From: Aquatica leii
Taxonomy: Eukaryota > Arthropoda > Insecta > Coleoptera > Lampyridae
Assembly: GCA_035610365.1 (NCBI GenBank)
Contig: CM069432.1
Span: forward strand, 164,484,035-164,548,034
Length of the DNA: 64,000 nt
Reading direction: 5' to 3'
Below, one piece after another: positions 12,102 to 27,100 of the stretch. The notes beneath the pieces are model-generated. The model had not been told where the DNA came from. It worked only from the letters and a program-made list of their open reading frames with translations, and made no database searches. The position numbers were made by a program, and so were the translations under genes. Positions within the stretch are counted from its first letter, which is position 1, and each line of letters begins with the position of its first letter.

Positions 12102-15100
12102 TATACAAATCATTCTAAAGTTTAAACAATAAAAATCATTGTTAATAGTTATTTAACCAACAAGGTTGGTAATGAAGGCAATTAATAATCGAGACATTTT
12201 CACGCGCGAGCGAGCGTAGCGAGCGAGAGCGTTAATGTTGTCGAGATTATTAATTGCATATTATCAAACAAGTTGGTTTTTAAGTTTTTCCGTCGATCGT
12301 ATCTTATAAATTTTTTGCATTTACTTATAATTTTATAATTTTATCTACTAAACAATTGTTTAATTTTTGTTTCAACGGTAGTGGGATTTTTAAGTAATGG
12401 GAATGCTATATAACCTCAACGCGTCAATTAAATTTCAATCGGATTGATTATAATTAGTTTTGAAAATATCAATGATATGTTTTATGTGATTAAAAGTATG
12501 CTAGGTAATCGAAGAAAATTACATCTCAAAACATTAAAAAGTTCTCTTTATCAGCCGAAAGGTAATCGTGGGATTGCTTTTTTTGTACACAGAAGCTGAA
12601 CTAGATGTAAAAAGCAAATCAAAATTATTTATAAAGCAAATAAAGTGTTTATACATTTAAAAATGGTTCCTAAATGACGAATATTGTTATTAGGAATAAA
12701 ACTATAGGCTAACCAGGATACATTAAAAATCTACAATAAAAACAATGGTAATTTTAATACATATTTACTTCTGTAGATAAGAAAGTTGTAACAATAAATA
12801 TTTTAGTTTGGTAAATGTAAGTGAATGTTAATTACAACGGTGAACCACATGTCATAAACAAATTCTTACGACAGATTGGGTTTGAGTACAAAAAATGCGA
12901 CGAATTATAGTTTAGTGTTGTCGCTAATGAATGATGGGTTTAGAGAAAAGAAACTAGCTCACCTGCTTATAGATTAAATATATATTTTCTATCATATTGT
13001 TGTGTTACTTTTGTTTATAACAATATTTACGTAATGCAAATTTAAAGAAAAGAATCTGGTATGTACATACGAGAAATTCATAATCGTTTGTTGGTATTAT
13101 AGATTTGTCATATTAACCATAACATAATGTGCCGCATTGTAGTTTTTAAATGAACAGCATGCAAAAAGCTGAATTTTAGTAACACAATTGTTTAGTTAAT
13201 CTTATTAGTCTATGATTTACTAAAAAAATGCTGTTCACTAACTTATCGATTCAATTTGAATCTGATAAAAGTTCATATGTAGTTTAGCAAAGCATAGTGA
13301 GCAATGTTTCACAAATTAGTGCAAATGTCAGAGAAGTAGTTGCTTAGATGAAGAAGGTAATGTCGAAGAAAGTAACAATAACTAAATGCTCTTTGTCTTA
13401 TTTTTATAAATACGTAATGTTTTCGGTATGTATGCAAAAGAAGTACACGAGTATCACTACAACACAGTTATATGATAAGTACTGGTTTATACAAAATATA
13501 CGTTTGTTATTTATGTAATAAACTAAAATATGTTTATAATAATTTTTATATACCATTTTATAGAATATACAAACATCACAACTTTAATATCAGGAAGGCT
13601 CCGTAAAAGCAACTGAAAATCATCGATAAAAACCAATTGACAATTTGTGTGCTCATAAAATAGTCAGATGATGTAGAACACAATTATTGTTAATAAGGAC
13701 TTTATTTATCAGCTTCTTTTAGCATCTTGGTAACTCCAAAGTATATCATTTTGTTTTCATTTTAGTGATCAGGTTACTTAACCTACAATTATTGGAAATG
13801 TTTAATTATAATAATGCACAGGTGAATTTTTTAATTTATTTTTTATTTAAAAACGCTAACTAATACGATATACGTAACCTCATAAAAATCTTAATTCTCT
13901 TCTACGATTTTATTGGTTAGAAAAAAATCGAGCGTTAATAGAAATTCGTTGATTTCATTGGTTTAAAAGTAGTGCGGTAATAGGGGCTATTACCGCACTA
14001 CTTTTGATACATTATTATACGTTAATACAAGTATTAATAAACGATCGACGGAAAACTAAATTAGAACGCATTAGCAGTAGCGGTAAATACACTATAAAAT
14101 AAAACATTTTTTAAATATCGTTTAAAGTCTATTTAATTATAGCAACAATAAGAAACCATCAAGTAATATTAAATAAATAAAATTGATTCTATAACATACT
14201 GTTACTAACCAAGTAACATGTTTTACGTTGTATTGTTAACACAAAAGGTATTATAATTAGTTGCAAAAAATATTGTTTGATTCGTTTTTTTCTTATTGAG
14301 TAGTGTACCTATCAATTACATCTAGTAACAAAAACACATAATTAAACATTTTTCTAATTCTTTTAATTAATAAAAACAAAAATTTTAATAACAAATGTTA
14401 CGTTGATATTGTAGTTTAGTTTATTATTAAATTAGCTATGGCATTTGTCAGAAACTAAACAATTTATTTAGGATTTCTTTTAATAAGTATGCATTTTAAA
14501 CCTATCTTTAAGCTATACTAAGATGAGACCGTCTTCCAGGTTTGGACTGCGTCATTGTTGAAACCGTAGTTCCCCACGTTTTGGCCACTTTGCTAAGGGG
14601 CTTGCTCAAACAAGCAACCGAAATCTAACTAAGAATCTCTCAAAAGTTAGATAATCAATCAAACCTGATTTCAAACTCTAATAAGGTAAAAAAGAAAATA
14701 TGGTTAAGCTCGATTCTGATTGGGTCCAAAAAGAGTGTGTTTTCGATAAAAGAGTAACGACCAGGAACCGTATAAGTGATAGCTCGAAACCATGATCACG
14801 ATTAAAGTTATTGTGGTCTTTGATAATTTATATGCTCTCTCGGATTTTTCTATTGAAGAAGGATGCAGATTTTGCAATTACCAAAAAGTTATTAAAATCT
14901 ATATTATGACTTATAATAAAATGATGTTTAGCAACCGCAGATTTAGAAATATGCCTTTACTTATACAACGATCTTGTTCGAAAATGCGAGTAATGACGAA
15001 ACGACCGGTTTTACCAATGGAAACTACATGATCACGGAATTTGGCATACATATCGAAATAAAAGTGTGAAAAATTTGTCCTGAGAAGAAGGAAGAATCTG

Positions 15101-18100
15101 AGATATTTTGCCAATCAAGTTGAATATTGATTTAATACCGTTCTTACAAAGAAGTTTCGTTATTTAATCTGTAACATTGTAAATGTAATGTTAAAATGAC
15201 AATTTTGAATTGGATTCGGAAGTAGAAATGTAAAATATAAAGGTAATTGAACACGTCGATGTAGACGACGATTAATAACTGTTTGAATGATGAAGCCCAT
15301 TAGGAAAGTGGGCGAAAAGTAGGTGACTTTGGTTACAACAATTATACAATCCAAACCCGAAAGGCGTTTTCATCTTAGTATAGACTCCGGCAGTGAAAAC
15401 CTTCGCTAGTATCTTTAAGGTGATTTAGTACCAAATAGGGACAAATGAAATCCACTACGCGGCGCGAGTGTACGTAATTGATCCGCCCACCAAAATATAA
15501 CAGGTATTATTTGTTCACGCTTTGAATATTACCCGAAACAAATCCGCCTAACAAAATTTTTAAACTTTATCAAGAAAAGTGTTTTTTTAATAGTTGTCTT
15601 TCGGATACTGCATGCAAGTTCAATAATGATTTAACATTTTAAAAAATGTAACAAGAGACTTTATATCGCAAAATGGGTTTGAATGCAATGTTTTCATTTT
15701 AGTCATACCTATGTATAGATTAATATTAATAATAATATAATTACTAATCTACTAATATGTTATTTCATATAACCACAATTAATTTAAATTTACAGATTAA
15801 ACGTTAAACAACTCTTTAAAACAACAAATGACAAAAACGTTATGTAGAATTTGAATTGTTAAACCGCATCAAAATTTATATAATCAGAACAATAAAACAG
15901 ACAGCTTTTAAGTTAAACCCCAAATTTAAATAATATATTAGGTAATTGCGTTATACATTTTAAACATGCAAAAATTATGTTATGTGGAACTATTTATACT
16001 GTCTTGAAGCAGTATAGTATAAGACTTTTTATTTACATATTATTTGTCTTCTCGCTTACTGTTACTTAAATAGCAAACACAATTAAAAGAAAAACTTTAA
16101 TTTTGCTAAAACTTGTTAAGAAAATGTAACAAACGTTTTTTAGACAACTAAAAAAAACATTCAAAACTAATGTGAAAATATAAACGTTTTATCGATAAAA
16201 ATGAAGTTATGTACGTTTGGAATGCTTAAAAGTCAACATAACAATGTGGTTTTTAAAAATTACAAAATAGAACAGTTTATACTGGTTTTAAAAGTTTATA
16301 ATGCATCTTTCTAAGTTCAGAGATATTCGTATCTTTACCGACCGAGACATTACAAATCAACTGTTTTTGATTTTGAAATAAATTGCAAGAAGTATTGATA
16401 TAAAATATGTTTGGTTTTTAATTTTTTGACAAACTTTAGTCCTGTATAATTAAGAAAAAATTGGGTAAACCAGTGAGCTGAGCAATTCCCATGGCTCAAT
16501 AAGACTGAAAAATGCGTAGAGCGCTAGGTATACACAATATACAATAATAATTTTTAGAAAGAAAAAAAAATAATTAACTATTTTGATGCTACCCTTATTG
16601 CTAAAACATCAATATTCGTTTATTAGTGTAGTTACGTAATCACAAAAAAACTCTAGAGCAGCAACGTGATAAATCAAAAGCTACGTAAAACTGTGTTTTT
16701 AACGATTATTATTTAAGCAGAATCGCGTGTTGGTGACAAATAGATTTAAATGTCTTTAAAATTTTGTGAAAACTAAGAAAACGATTTTATGTAAAATCTT
16801 TGTGTTATATATTGCAAAGTTGGTAGTATTTGTTATTGTTTTTGTAACTAACGTAAGATTTTAAATTGTTTGTCAAGATTGACTGATTTTGCTAGTAATA
16901 AATATAGCACTAACATTAAATTTGTCATATTTTTAATATCTTTTTTATGATATTTAAAACAAGATACGGTTTGTACGCATTAAAGTTGGTTATATGCTTC
17001 ATTTTCGACGCCACTGACATAAATTACTATTCAAGTACTATAACCCGTTAACGCCTAGCTTATTTTTTCAGTTTTGGTTTTATTTTTATAAGTATGGGGT
17101 AGAAATGGCTTTGTAAACATTAAAACATATTTTTTAAATATATCTAATGGTGAAATATGAACTGTCTTATAAATAGAACAGCAATGTTCAATTAATTATA
17201 ATTTTCTAATGACATTATTTTAAAATAAATACTACTATTAAATAAATTAACCCGTTTAAACTAGAATTGCATGTTACAAGTACAAAAAACAGTTATTTGA
17301 GATTTTTAGAAATAAATATTTATTTTGAAATAAATCACATAAAATACAACAAAGTTTATAACTAATATAATTAAAGTTTAATTTAATTTTATAATTAAAA
17401 TATTGTAATTTTAAAAATATAGTAAAGAATATTAATGTTTCCACTATATACTTGTCAATATATTATTAATTTTATCAATTTTTATGGATTAATTGAAATC
17501 TTATTATTAACGTTGTAACCGCCCGCCTCTTGATTTAAGACTTTATAGAAAACGTTCGATTAACTGAAATAATAGAATGCAGTTTTATCCTATTTGTTTT
17601 GCTCCGGACTTACTTTATTTATGTCATTTGACTCTTTTTTTTTTCAGGGTTTGCGCGATAGTATGTATTAAATGATTTAATTTCATTATTTCATAAATAA
17701 ACCAAAAATGTCTTTAAGCAAATGACCAAAACACCTTAGCTTTCAGATTACCTGCGTTCAGAATTAACACCTTACCTTCAGTGTTACAAGAATCATTACA
17801 CACATAATTCAATAAAAAAAACAAACATCTATTATACAAACAAAAATAAACGTATATAATTCCTTAAATAATAGTCATGCGAGGGGTTAGTTAATACTAT
17901 CTACTTTACAAGTTTTTCATTTTCATTTTTTTTAAGCAAATAAGTTTAGTTTTATTGAACTATATCGCGTTATATAACGGTGGACTATTGAGCGTTTTAT
18001 CACTGATCAGATTCACCACACAACGCAAACAAAACGCGATGTTATAATAACACACGCTGTTCACTTAGTTTTTGTATTCAACCGAAATTTGATGCGATGA

Positions 18101-21100
18101 ATTTTCAATTTGATAATTATAGTTAATGCGACTAACACAAACTATAGAAATTTTACCACGTTTCCATTTACAGTACTTAAGTCCTAATTCGATTATTGAA
18201 TTTGGACTGATTAGTATGTCAGATCTGTATCTGACGCTTTGCATTAACCAAAGTTATTAACCATGACAGCTTCAGATTCAAAGCAACTCAAAGTAATTCC
18301 AGGCAGAGTATAAAACTTTTACAAAACCATAATTTAGTTTGCTGACGGTTTTCTGACCATTCACAGAAAGAACTCACTTCGCGTTTCACAAGTAGTGAAA
18401 ATATTTAGGGAAATTCGTACACCCAAACTAAGTGTTCAAAATACCATACCGGGTTGCACTTGTGCTCTGGCCGGTATTTTACACGCGTCTCTTTTGTTTC
18501 TTTTTTTAATTTTTGTAATTGCTTTTATTTTACAGGTGCGTTAGACCTGTGTTGGCTTACACTGCAGAAACAAGATCAGAGACGGTAGTAACAAAAAGAA
18601 TGTATCAAACACACGAAATGAAAATCCGAAGAACAATAACAGGTAATACATTACTGGACCACCGTAGAAGCAGCGAAATTAGAGAAGATTGCGACGCCAT
18701 GGATATAGTACGTTGGGTGCGAACGAAAAGGCGCGGTTGGAACGAACATGTATCCAGGATGGATGACAGCAGGTTGGCTAAGATTGCTAGGAATGGAAAA
18801 CCACTATCAAGACGTCTGCCAGGGCGCCCCCCCAAACGGTGGAAGGAGTGCTGGACGGCCACATCTCAGGAAACGAAGCACAATAAGTAGAACAAGCCAA
18901 GGGCTTACGACAAGAAGAAGAAGAAGAAGCTTTTACTTTTTGTTTTCATTAAAAGTCTCACCCTAGCTTACTCATGAGAATCATATTTTAGTGTCGTAAA
19001 AATCAAACTTGAGTAAATAAAACGATACCGAGAAAACCTATTTTCAAAACATCTCACGCTAATGACGCAATAATAGTTTTGAAGATTCTAAAAATAAACC
19101 TGCAGTAGTTCTCGATGTAAAGTATGATTAATATTGACTGTATCGTTACACCGTCGGTTAACGTCCTATAAATAAGATGCTCGGCGTTAAAGGGTTACAG
19201 CACTGGCGAGTGTTAGTTGTCTTAACAATAATAGTGTAGAAAAATTGAAGTAATAGTAAACAAAAAATAATTTACAAACATGGAGAACAAATTAAATTAT
19301 TTAACGAGATATACCTGGTCTTATAAAAAAACAACAAAACAATAGGTTCTAAAATTATTAAGTAAACAATAGCAAAATGTTAATATAAATATAATCAATT
19401 TTAAATAAAGCCAATATAATTACGAAACTTGTTAATTTACATTCGAATAAAATATAATTTAAAATAAATAATCAAATTAATTGATTTATATAGAACAAAT
19501 GTAGGCTCGCAGCAAAAAATTAAAATTTAACCAAGATATCAAAAAGTTATTAAATACGAATATCGTTACTTATGTAAATACACACCGTAAGCAGAGTGCT
19601 GTAGTTTTGTTATCAACATTGTTCAGAATACTAATACGCGTTTGATAGCAGTTTATGTCCGTTATACTAAACAACCTAAAAACGTCGTCATCGTAATAAC
19701 TTCAAATATAGATTTTTGTACATAACTAATGTTTGTAGGTTATATTTATACCATGCCGTACAGCATAAACTTCCGCACTTTGGTTGATACATCGGCCATG
19801 CTTTCAGGCCGATATCAGGAACAGTTATAGCAAATGAAGGGTTAAGTGTAAATGAGTATAAGCGTCAAGTAGGTGGGAAGTTTTGAAGTCATCATTGTCA
19901 GCTAATACTGGCGATCCTGTGATTACTAAAGCAAGTAATAACGAACTGGAAACTGTTGAAATCTAGATGTCAAAAGTTTGCACATTTAACATTTATTTAA
20001 AATAAAAATGATACTGTTTGTTGTATCTCTCTAATTACATGTATAAATTACAAATATAAGGTTCTTTAAAAATAATGACGTCAATGTTTCAATGGCAACT
20101 TTAAAGCACTCCATTGTGTTAATGTTCACACGCTTTTTAATTTTCTAAACAAGTATTATGATGCAAGTGTAATAAATAAAAAGACATAAAAGTAACGTTC
20201 TACTTTTGATAAAGTCATATTAGAATACTGCTGCAGTGCAAAATAACAAATACATATAATATCAAAAACCTCATAGTTAAAAAACTTTTGATATTGTGCA
20301 TTACTTAAAACATTTAATTGGTAAAGGTTCTTTCTCATTCTCTGTGTATGCACTAATTAATTTGGAATTCTTCGTTTAGGAGGAGCATGTAAAACCACTT
20401 TAATCTCTTTTTGTGGCAACGTTTTGTGCTAAAAGCGAGCATTTCATCAGGCCAACTGTAATTTATTAAACTCGTAAGTCAACAACATAGTAAGAACAGA
20501 AGGAATTAACAGATAATTTTTAATATATAAAACTTACAGAATAAAATCAAGTGGATCAATCCGCCGACCAAAGACATACGCAACTTTACAAGTTGTGTTT
20601 ACTAGATAATAAATAAAACATTAAACATAAAACTGTCAATAATTAAATTTTTTTTAAATAACGCAGGACATAAACGTTCAATAAACAATTGACAAATATT
20701 GTGTAATCAAAAATGTATGAATGTCAAGGGAAAGATAAGAATAAAAAGATAACACAACTGAACAACGATAAATCCAACATATATAGTTATCTCACAATTT
20801 TGGATATTAATATATTATAAACCCTACTTAAATTGTTGGTATCGTATAGCATTTCGGAAACTATACGCTTTTTCTAGGTTGTTTTCCACATCTAAAATTG
20901 TGAGATTGTTAAAATTGAAACTGTGTCTCGTCCCGTGTCTATATGATTTACAGCCAAAGCTGTATCGTTTTTTTTTGTGCTACAATCATATTTATGGTTG
21001 GCCATCCGATTTTTTAGCTTTTTTTTAGTTTGACCAATATAAAACGCATTGCATCCAGTATAGTGAAGCTTATACACTACGTCGTGTCTTTCTATAGTGT

Positions 21101-24100
21101 GAGTTCTATCTTTAGTATTACTGTACAGCATGTTGTAAATGGTGTTAGTGTTATACATGGTTATTTGTTACTTTTGAAATAGAAAAACAAGGAGCTTTAC
21201 CATTTTTTGATGTTAGATTGATCAGGGATGTTAGTACTAATACGATAATTACTGAATGGTATACTAAGCCGATAACTTCTAATAGAACGATCAATTACTT
21301 ATCTAAACATCCGCACCACCAAAAGATTAATACTATTAAGATTCTAAAGAAAATACTTAGAAACAACAACTATCCTAACAATATAATAAAAAAAAATACT
21401 GCCACACACTAACACAGCTAATATTATCCCACCACCAGTTAACCTACCTAGTACTAACCTTAATACTACCCGTAACGCTTACCTTAATACCAATATCACT
21501 TACACCAAAGTCATAAACTTCCCAAATCTAACCCAAAGAATTATTCTGATACTAACAACACCTAACATCAAAATAACCATTTACAACATGCTGTACAGTA
21601 ATACTAAAGATAGAACTAATACTATAGAAAAACACGACGTAGTGTATAAGCTTGACTGTACTGGATGCAATGCGTGTTATATTGGTCAAACTAAACAGAA
21701 ACTAAATAATCGGATGGCCAACCATAAATATGATTGTAGCACAAAAAAAGGCAATACAGCTTTGGCTGTACATCATATAGACACGGGGCACAATTTCAAT
21801 TTTAACAATCCCTCAATTTTAGATGTGGAAAACAACTTGAAAAAACGTTTAGTTTCCGAAATGATATACATCAATATATATATATATAATAATAATATTA
21901 ATTTTAACGAGACCAACAATTTAAGTAACGTTTATAATAATTTAATATCCAAAATTGTGAGATACTTATATAGATTGGAGTTATCGTTGTTCAGTTCTGT
22001 GTTATCTTTTTATTCTTATCTTTACCTTGACATTCATAAATTTTTGATTACACAATATTTGTCAATTGTTTAAAAAATTTTTAATTATTGACCCTTTTAT
22101 GTTTAATGTTTTATTTATTATTTAGTAAACACAACTTGTAAAGTTGCCTATGTCCTTGGTCGGTGGATTGATCCACTTGATTTTATTCTGCAAGTTTTAT
22201 GTGTTAAAAATTATCTGTTAATTTATTCTGTTATTGTTACTATGTTGTTGATTGTAGATTAAAGTGGTTTTACATGCCCCTCCTAAACGAAGAATTCCAA
22301 ATTAATTAGTTAATAAATCTAAATGATTACTATAGATTACAACTCAAGTCATTAAAAGTATGCAAAAAACGTAATTTACTTTCAGATTTAAATAAAATTA
22401 ATGTAGTTTATTAAAAAAGTTAAACAACAAAATCTTGTACTATAAAAAAAGATACTACAATTAAAGTGATTATTGAATCAAACTTACATGAATAAATTTT
22501 ACTATATTTAAATAATCTATACTCGCAGGTGTGATTAAAACTTATACTTTTTATTTTAGTAATTTTATAGATTTTGATTTAAAAATTTACAAAATATTTA
22601 ATAGGTTTGTATTATTTTTATGCATGTGTTGTGTGAAGTTTAAATTGAAAGTGAAAATTAATTTTAAATTTCTAAACAGATATTTGATTTCTTTTTATTA
22701 TTTGAGTTAATGCTATTATCTAAATAGAAGCCCTTTCTATAACTAATTTTTATCCAATTAAAGCATTATTGCCTTAAGCGCTAAGTAGGCACGTCATTCT
22801 AGGTAATCTAGAACTCGTACATCGTTGTATGTCAACTTAGTGTACCAAAAAATTATAATAGATCCTACTAAAAAAATATATAAACTTATTATGTGAATTC
22901 GTGCAACATTACTTTAATAACGTTAAAATATAATGGAAGTAATTTTAGATTGTTTTTTTGAAAACTTCTTTCAATTGGAGCGTAACACATTGCACGCTCG
23001 GTACAAAAGACGAAATTTGGTTGAATACTTTAATACACTAATTGAAGGATGCTGTCGAGGTAACTAGTATATAATTTATTTCGCTCGGTATATAATTAAG
23101 TTTTTTAAAAAGGTGAAAACAGTGAACCTCAAAGGATCGTTCGATTGGCAATTATATCAATTTTACGTTATCATGAAAACTCGAAGAAAGCGAACGGTTC
23201 CATTTGTCGAATGGGAAATTACCACAACATTTTGTACGTAGCTGTAAAATTATGCTACGATTGGCAATTAAATGACACTCCCACTGTAGCTGCCCTTTTA
23301 GATCATATTTATTCGTGTGAAAATACTTTTGAACGCATATGGGTTGGCGCGTTATTTGGTACACGTGCACCTTATTTTATTGCCGGTTGGAAAAGCGATT
23401 TTGATAATCAAGAAGAAAATCTTAGAGCTGTTGTGTATTTTTTAGAACATGCGCGTAATGCACATTTAGAATTTGCTTACGAAAATAGCGAAAATAAACG
23501 AAGATTTGTAGATATTCCTATTGAAAGTTGTGGAAAAGCAACGCCTTTAAAAATTCTAGTGCAATTAGGTGTACCAGACAAACTACACATTTTATTACGC
23601 TTTGGCGCACTAGACGATACTCCTAATGGCGTGCTTGAAAGTTTATTAGACAATCTAAACAACTTTAAAAGAAAATATCCGTATAATTTGGTGGATTGTT
23701 TACAATTATTAATGCGAGCTTTACCTGGAATTTATATAGACAAAAATTTAGATTACAGTGGAGATTTAAATTTGCAACGGGATATTATTATAGAAAAATT
23801 TCCTTATTTAATTGAAGATGGCATTGTTCCTATACAACGTTGCGGTATACAACCTCCAGAGTTAAAGCACTTGTGTCGTTGTTGCATTCGACAATATTTA
23901 TGGAAAAATTACATGTTGCCTAATGGAATAAGAATGTTACCAATACCGGATTTTCTTCATCGTTATTTAGATTTGTTACAGGATTAAAGAATTAAACCTA
24001 CCTATAAGCGTCTTCAGATACGTTAATTTTACCCGGTTCGCCTGTTGTTTCAGTACGACTAGTTAAATTTACGGTGTTCCCAAATAGACAATAGCGAGGC

Positions 24101-27100
24101 ATCCTGTGTCCAATTACGCCAGTAACTACTTCACCCGAATGTATTCCAATTGTAATTCGCTACGTAACGTAATGCATAATACAGAAAGCACATAAAATTG
24201 AAAACATACCACTGGTTCACCGTTGTCAAGTATCTCGGTTACCATATCCATCATGTCTAACGCTAATCTTGCTATGTCTTTTGCATGGGTTGTACACGGT
24301 TCAGGAAGGCCACTAACTGCCATATATTTATCTCCCACGGTTTCTACCTATTATAAATGCAAATACTATAATAAATAATGCCAGTGTAACAGAATTACCT
24401 TGTAAATATTAGGATTCTTTACAGGGTCAGTTAATACATCAAAGGCTGTATAAACTTTATTTAGCAATTGTACAATTTTCATTGCGCCTCCCGAATCAGT
24501 ATTGTTTGCACAATATGTTGAGAATCCCACAATTCCGGAAAATAACAAAGTCACACAATCGTATCGTTTTGCAGGTATGGGTTTCTTATGTCGCAACTCA
24601 TTTGCAACACTTATTGGTAAAACCGAATACAACAACCTGTTAAAAATTACACATTATTTATATCTTACAAAAGAATTAAGAAATCTAGAAAGTTTTATGA
24701 ATTATTAGTTTGTATATGACATACTATTTCATGTTTGATTTGCACCTGTTCGTGCAGAACAATTTTGTTAATTGAACAACAATTATTGTACATAATTCGT
24801 TTTTTATAAACACTTTTTCTATCTATGTATAATTTAATGATTATTTAAACTAGAATGTTTTTAACGTTAAATAAGCGTGTCTACGTTAAAATACATTTGG
24901 TTATGAAACAATCTGTTGTATTATAAAAAAAATAAATGTATGTAAAACAAAGTGTTTTATATTATTACACTCCTATCTATTATAGAATTTCTCTTTGGTC
25001 GAAAAAGTTTATATCTATCATAGAAACTAAATCAATTTGCTCTTGATTAACCTTTTATGTTAAAAGCCAAGTAATTGATTTTATTGTTTCTATCACAATT
25101 AACCCCAAACTCAGTAAATAGATAAGAAACAGAAACTTGTGTTGTTTAACGTTTTGCAAACCGTGCATTTTCAGTTAAAAAATGAAACTAATAATAAACA
25201 TTTAAGATTATCAAACTAAAAACATGATAATGTTGTTATTAAAATTTATTTTACTGATTGTATGTCGTTCTTCTAAAAATAGGTGGGATAGTAAAAATAA
25301 AATAAAACAAAACAAATAGTTAGAAACTCAAAATGTTTTGGAAACGTCATCTTGTTGTAAAAATACCACGTACTACATCAAATTAAAATATAAAAACTAT
25401 TACGGAAAGTGGAGAAGCTGACATTAGATCTAGTGACAGCAAAAGTAAATGATTTGATGATAAGTAAGCCGTCAAAACTTATGAAGCGCCGTTTGGGCCA
25501 AAATAGAATTCTTGGTGATATATATAAATTGGTTAAAAATTTGCAATATATAACATTTTTTAGTGTCGATATATAAAATTTTCAGCTTACACAAACCGCC
25601 GCGTGATAATGATGGCGCTTCGGTTCTTTTGTAGACTTCTTGCACTGAAGATTGACAACATTACATTTTTACCATCTGTTTTAAAAATTTTCTACCTAAC
25701 CTAAAAAATATTTCGGCATTAAGTATAGCTAATAAGTATTTACAAAAATATTTTGAGAATCTTTAGTTTTAATATTAGTAAGTTTGTTTTCGATCTGCAA
25801 ATATAAATCATCGTAATAAAGACATAATTTATTTTTCCGTAGATATTTGTGAAATGGATTTGTCAGGACAAACTCGTACTCTTGCTGATTTAAGAAATGC
25901 AGTTACAGAGGTACTACAAAGCGAAGAATTTCATAACCAATTGCGGTGTTCTATCGAAAGGTCATGTTCTAATAACCGTGCACCTATTAATTCAACTGCA
26001 TCTCCACGAACTCCTGCAGCAACACCTGCTGATGAATTACGAAGATTGTTTCCATCCATAAGAGGCTCTAATAATAACGAAAGCGGTATCAGAAGCACTT
26101 CTACAAGGAGAAGTGTAGATAATACCACTAAGAGAAAAAAAAGTAGTAAAAAAGGTTCTGCAACACTATTGTCAGATTTTAAACGAGATGTTATCCTTTT
26201 GAAGACCCCAGATGCTAGAAAAACATTAACTGGACTACAAAAAAGCTCAGCATATGAAAAAGGTACACATTTATAAGGGTGTATCAAGGCCATGGTGCAC
26301 TCCTTTTGTTCCAGACAATTTTTTTGAATTTGTTACACTCATAGTAACTACTTATTACATATCTTTTTTTAAATGTTACTTCCATTTTTACCAGAAGTGC
26401 ATCAAATTTTTGATTTTGAAATACCTATCCACATTTTTGATATCTATAGTTCCAATAGTAATAGTACTTATATAAGTGAAATTTCTTGTATCAAAATTTT
26501 TCTTGTAACTATTTCAAATTTTTAATTTATAAAATCGTTTATTATGTATTCAAACTATGGTGGTTGAAAGAATACTGGTTTTACGGGGGTAGTTATATGA
26601 GTTATATCGGTAGGCAACTTCTTATACAATGGTGCATACATATTACACCGTTCTTCAATTTAATTCTAAGGTATTTTAGAAACCCCAGGAAAATCAAATT
26701 TATAAACCTACAATAATTATTTCTTTTAGATAAGATAAACTTTAGAAAAATAGTTTTTTACTTCACTATTTTGATAATGCTATATTTTCCACTTTATTAA
26801 AATATAAATAAGTTTAATAAACATATAAGGTCTCCCATTTCAAAATCAAAATTAGTTTGCATATCCTGTAAAACTAGAAGTGATACAAAAATGTGTACTA
26901 TGATCTTAATATACTCTATGGTTATCGATGGGTTTTGGCTTTAAGGAAATAAATTTTCAAGGGTTTTGGTCTACTTGTAGGAAATGTTCTATTTTTAGGT
27001 TATGGTATATCTGCAGCTACCTTTCAAAAAACATGGAAAGAACGTGATATATTTGAATATATCAAAATTGATTTGCGGATAAATTGCTTAGCACAGAATT

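Noticed and set aside
24502-24708. 68-codon plus-strand frame
   Set aside because: Opposite cyclase exon 10; a shadow frame.
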